This document shows positions 5,631-7,148 of a stretch of DNA of 7,148 bases, piece after piece (position 1 is the stretch's first letter; the number at the start of each line of letters is the position of its first letter). Made by a program: the position numbers and the translations under genes. The stretch is from assembly GCA_903970565.1 (NCBI GenBank), contig CAJCJE010000617.1, positions 1 to 7,148 of the forward strand, given 5' to 3'. Origin of the DNA: Candidatus Melainabacteria bacterium (lineage in GTDB: Bacteria; Actinomycetota; Actinomycetes; Mycobacteriales; Pseudonocardiaceae). The notes under the pieces were generated by a model that worked only from the letters and a program-made list of their open reading frames with translations, searched no databases and was not told the origin of the DNA.

Positions 5631-6368
5631 TCACTGGTCGAGTTCGGTCGGCGCGATTCGGCGCGTGACGATGTCACGTGCTACGTCGTCGACCAGCCGA
5701 CCGGTGGCGAACGCGTACCCGCGTAACCGGGCCAGCGCCTGCTCCGCGGGGATACCGAACGCGGCGATGAGTATGCCGGTTGCCTGGTGGACCTGCTTTC
5801 GTTCCGTGGAGAGCACCAACCATGATTCACCCTCTCCGTCGTCCTCGTCGAGGGCCCGGAGCTGGAGCACCAGCAGCGCCGTCGTCGCGATGTCGACCAG
5901 TGCCAGGGCAAGGGCCACCTCCTGGGGCGACAGCCAGCCGGGCAGCCGACGGTAGAGGTCCATCGCACCGAGGTTGATCGCGCCGTTCTGCAAGGGAAAC
6001 GCGAAGATCGCGGCTACCGGTTGCTCGATCATCTCCTCGGCGAACGCCGGCCAGGCCAGCGCCAGAGCCCTCGCCAGGTCGGCCACCAACACCGGACGCT
6101 GGGTGTTGAACGCCTCGAAGCACGGCCCTTCGCCGAGGCTGAACTGGAGATTCTCAATTCGGGAAACGATCTCGTCGCTGGCGTACACCGTCGCCCGATG
6201 CTGTTCATCGGTCATCACCGAGATCGAGGCACCGTCGACCGGTAACAGTTCCACGCAGGCCAGGCACACCACCTTTACCGCCTCGGCCGCATCCGCCTTG
6301 TCCCGCAGCGCGGCCATGACCGTGCTACGGACCCGGTTCAGCTCCTCCGGACCTGCCACGTCAGGCAT
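5631..6368 (-). CDS. GAF-ANTAR domain transcription antitermination regulator
   Basis: This 245-residue protein has a GAF sensor domain at about residues 25-165 and an ANTAR output domain at about 185-240. The GAF part carries VDGASISVM (44-52), FSLGEGPCFEAF (76-87) and RPVLVADL (91-98), the form common in actinobacterial GAF-ANTAR proteins. The ANTAR part reads ERKQVHQATGILIAAFGI (189-206), then ARLRGYAFATGRLVDDVA (213-230), with the conserved A-x-G and L-R-x-x-A positions. By family knowledge it should bind RNA hairpins in target leaders in response to a small ligand or redox signal that is not identifiable here. ATG at 6368 is the only start in the frame before an upstream TGA at 6404-6402, yet it has no Shine-Dalgarno sequence. 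A small frame with a strong ribosome site overlaps it by 8 bases, so translational coupling is possible. It is followed 87 bases later by a second, divergent GAF-ANTAR gene. Confidence 0.9.
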   Translation of the reverse strand: MPDVAGPEELNRVRSTVMAALRDKADAAEAVKVVCLACVELLPVDGASISVMTDEQHRATVYASDEIVSRIENLQFSLGEGPCFEAFNTQRPVLVADLARALALAWPAFAEEMIEQPVAAIFAFPLQNGAINLGAMDLYRRLPGWLSPQEVALALALVDIATTALLVLQLRALDEDDGEGESWLVLSTERKQVHQATGILIAAFGIPAEQALARLRGYAFATGRLVDDVARDIVTRRIAPTELDQ

Positions 6369-6405
6369 CGGGCGTCGGTGTCGACGGTAGCGGCCCGGTG
6401 ATCAT
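6361..6405 (-). CDS. Possible 14-residue leader peptide overlapping the GAF-ANTAR start
   Basis: On the minus strand GGAGG (6420-6416) is followed by TTG (6408-6406) and ATG (6405-6403), which open a short frame encoding MITGPLPSTPTPDA and ending in TGA at 6363-6361. The stop overlaps the ATG of the GAF-ANTAR gene in the string ATGCCTGA. The GAF-ANTAR start itself has no ribosome site, so this frame could deliver ribosomes by coupling. Alternatively a single-base indel would fuse it to the regulator's N-terminus, so a sequencing error or natural frameshift is also possible. The peptide matches no family I know, and the case rests only on the ribosome site and overlap. Confidence 0.3.
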   Translation of the reverse strand: MITGPLPSTPTPDA

Positions 6406-6565
6406 CAACGACTGACCTCCACCATGTCGACGACCAACTGCCATCCCTGGACGTGGCGGATTCACGGCCCGCTCGAACGAACTCGACCGGCGAGCCCATT
6501 GGGTCGGATGGTACTGGTGCGCAGAGTCACGCGCAGTTCTCGGCCGGTAACCGATCCGGGCCGGG
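6369..6565. other. Intergenic region between the sigma-like and GAF-ANTAR genes
   Basis: This 197-base gap separates two minus-strand genes. It holds a hairpin just after the sigma-like stop (6542-6562), the ribosome site and short frame described at 6361-6420, and presumably the promoter of the GAF-ANTAR gene. I see no GGGTA-type -10 box and no clear sigma-70-type pair, so the promoter is not located. Confidence 0.4.
6542..6562 (-). terminator. Terminator-like GC hairpin after the sigma-like gene
   Basis: On the minus strand, 3 bases after the TGA at 6568-6566, GGCCCGG (6562-6556) can pair with CCGGCC (6547-6542) around an 8-base loop, with one bulged C. This gives six G-C pairs. No U-run follows, which is common for actinobacterial terminators but leaves the call weak. 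Confidence 0.3.
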
Positions 6566-7148
6566 TCAGACCGTCGTGGCGTGCCCGCACACGGTGATGG
6601 TGCGCAACCCGGCCCGGAGAAGTCGCACGACCTGCTCGGGAGTCCATCCCGTGCGTTCGGTGATCTGCCCGACCGTGCAGCCCTCCACGGTGGCGAGTCG
6701 GACGGCGAACTGTTGCCGTGGCGGCAACAGCGCCAGCTCGTCGGCGAGGACAGCGGTGGTCAGGACACGGTCCAACCGATCGCGGTCAACGGTGGGGCCC
6801 AGCACGGACCGCAGGATCACCAGACAGCGGGAGCGTGTCCCGCGCCCGAGATCCGATGTGTCGGGGCGGCCGAGGGCCGGGACCGTCGCGGGCCGACGGG
6901 CGAACAGTCGAGACCGCGCGCTGAGCAGCACCCACCGGCACAGCCGGATATTCGCGTGGCGTGAGTAGCCGAGTTGGCCGGCCACCCGGTAGACCAGCGC
7001 CAGCATCCGTTCGTCGACGCCGACGGCCGGCCGTGCTCGCGCAACCGGCTGCGTCCGGGAGACCGGCTGAGACCGGGAGACCGGCTGCGACCGAGCGGCC
7101 AGGTGACCGGCGGGCGCGGTCGAACGACGTTGCGGAGACCGGCTACGG
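6566..7148 (-). CDS. Sigma-70 region-4-type protein, N-terminus outside the window
   Basis: The visible 193 residues end in a helix-turn-helix that resembles sigma region 4: LALLPPRQQFAVRLATVEGC, then TVGQITERTGWTPEQVV and RLLRAGLRTI. This is the part that reads -35 promoter elements. Further upstream, RLCRWVLLSARSRLFARR looks like the stretch between regions 2 and 4 of ECF sigma factors ('WLltiArnrliD..RR'). What precedes it is only a short segment, VDERMLALVYRVAGQLGYSR, then a Ser/Arg/Gln/Pro-rich repeat, so the promoter-melting and core-binding region 2 seems truncated or highly degenerate. The frame stays open to position 7148. ATG at 7006 would be an internal start without a good ribosome site, so I take the gene to begin beyond the window. 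It may be a sigma-like regulator, not a functional sigma factor. Confidence 0.6.
   Translation of the reverse strand, partial: RSRSPQRRSTAPAGHLAARSQPVSRSQPVSRTQPVARARPAVGVDERMLALVYRVAGQLGYSRHANIRLCRWVLLSARSRLFARRPATVPALGRPDTSDLGRGTRSRCLVILRSVLGPTVDRDRLDRVLTTAVLADELALLPPRQQFAVRLATVEGCTVGQITERTGWTPEQVVRLLRAGLRTITVCGHATTV
7044..7097. repeat. Three tandem 18-bp units within the sigma-like gene
   Basis: Three imperfect 18-base copies, each starting ACCGGCTG, lie at 7044-7061, 7062-7079 and 7080-7097, and a partial copy (ACCGGCTACGG) begins at 7138. Because 18 is a multiple of three, the repeat stays in frame on the minus strand and encodes hexapeptides of the form SQPVSR, SQPVSR and TQPVAR. Differences between copies are few. 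This is a likely site of slippage-driven length variation in a disordered segment. Confidence 0.75.

Noticed and set aside
5715..5720. GGGTAC on the minus strand upstream of the second GAF-ANTAR gene
   Set aside because: It lies inside the first GAF-ANTAR coding sequence and no GNNT element exists at 14-16 bases spacing.
7044..7148. Tandem 18-bp units as a CRISPR array or origin iterons
   Set aside because: Units are contiguous without spacers, diverge between copies and keep the reading frame of the sigma-like gene, so a coding repeat is the simpler reading.

Overview
The window is GC-rich (roughly 70 %) and densely coded. Its gene types (tandem GAF-ANTAR regulators, a STAS-domain protein, a SRPBCC/FAD-oxidoreductase pair, a sigma-factor-like protein) and its GGGTA-type promoter boxes point to a high-GC actinomycete. 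The genus cannot be fixed from this sequence; a Micromonospora-, Pseudonocardia- or Streptomyces-like soil organism would fit. No tRNA, rRNA, CRISPR array, insertion sequence or phage gene was seen.

Layout. Positions 1-288 appear non-coding and lead into a two-gene plus-strand unit: a SRPBCC-fold protein (289-765), then, with a 4-base overlap, a CrtI/PYROXD2-type FAD oxidoreductase (762-2360). Everything to the right is on the minus strand. Read in the direction of transcription from the right edge, it holds: a sigma-region-4 protein whose start lies outside the window (7148 to 6566); a GAF-ANTAR protein (6368-5631), possibly preceded by a tiny overlapping reading frame; a second GAF-ANTAR protein (5543-4653); a ferritin-like four-helix protein (4614-4189); a zinc-dependent medium-chain alcohol dehydrogenase (4063-3029); and a STAS-domain protein (2908-2465). 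The STAS gene converges on the oxidoreductase gene across a 104-base gap that contains short direct repeats.

How the genes may work together. The minus-strand block looks like a stress or redox signalling neighbourhood: two GAF sensors with ANTAR RNA-binding (antitermination) outputs, a sigma-like protein, a STAS protein of the anti-anti-sigma type, and two likely effectors (ferritin-like, dehydrogenase). Two sites match the actinobacterial general-stress sigma consensus (sigma-B of Streptomyces, sigma-F of mycobacteria: G-N-N-T or GTTT, a 14-17 base spacer, then GGGTA): GTTT-N15-GGGTAA before the STAS gene and GTGT-N15-GGGTAC before the ferritin-like gene. A weaker one precedes the dehydrogenase. 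This suggests, by inference, that the block belongs to a general-stress regulon.

Several proteins depart from their families. The STAS protein has Ala where the phosphorylated Ser normally lies. The ferritin-like protein lacks one expected metal-binding Glu. The sigma-like protein seems to lack most of region 2 and carries an in-frame 18-bp repeat. One GAF-ANTAR protein has a 50-residue low-complexity tail containing the ferritin promoter candidate. I did not find a clearly new multi-gene system; these degenerate signalling parts are the most interesting content.
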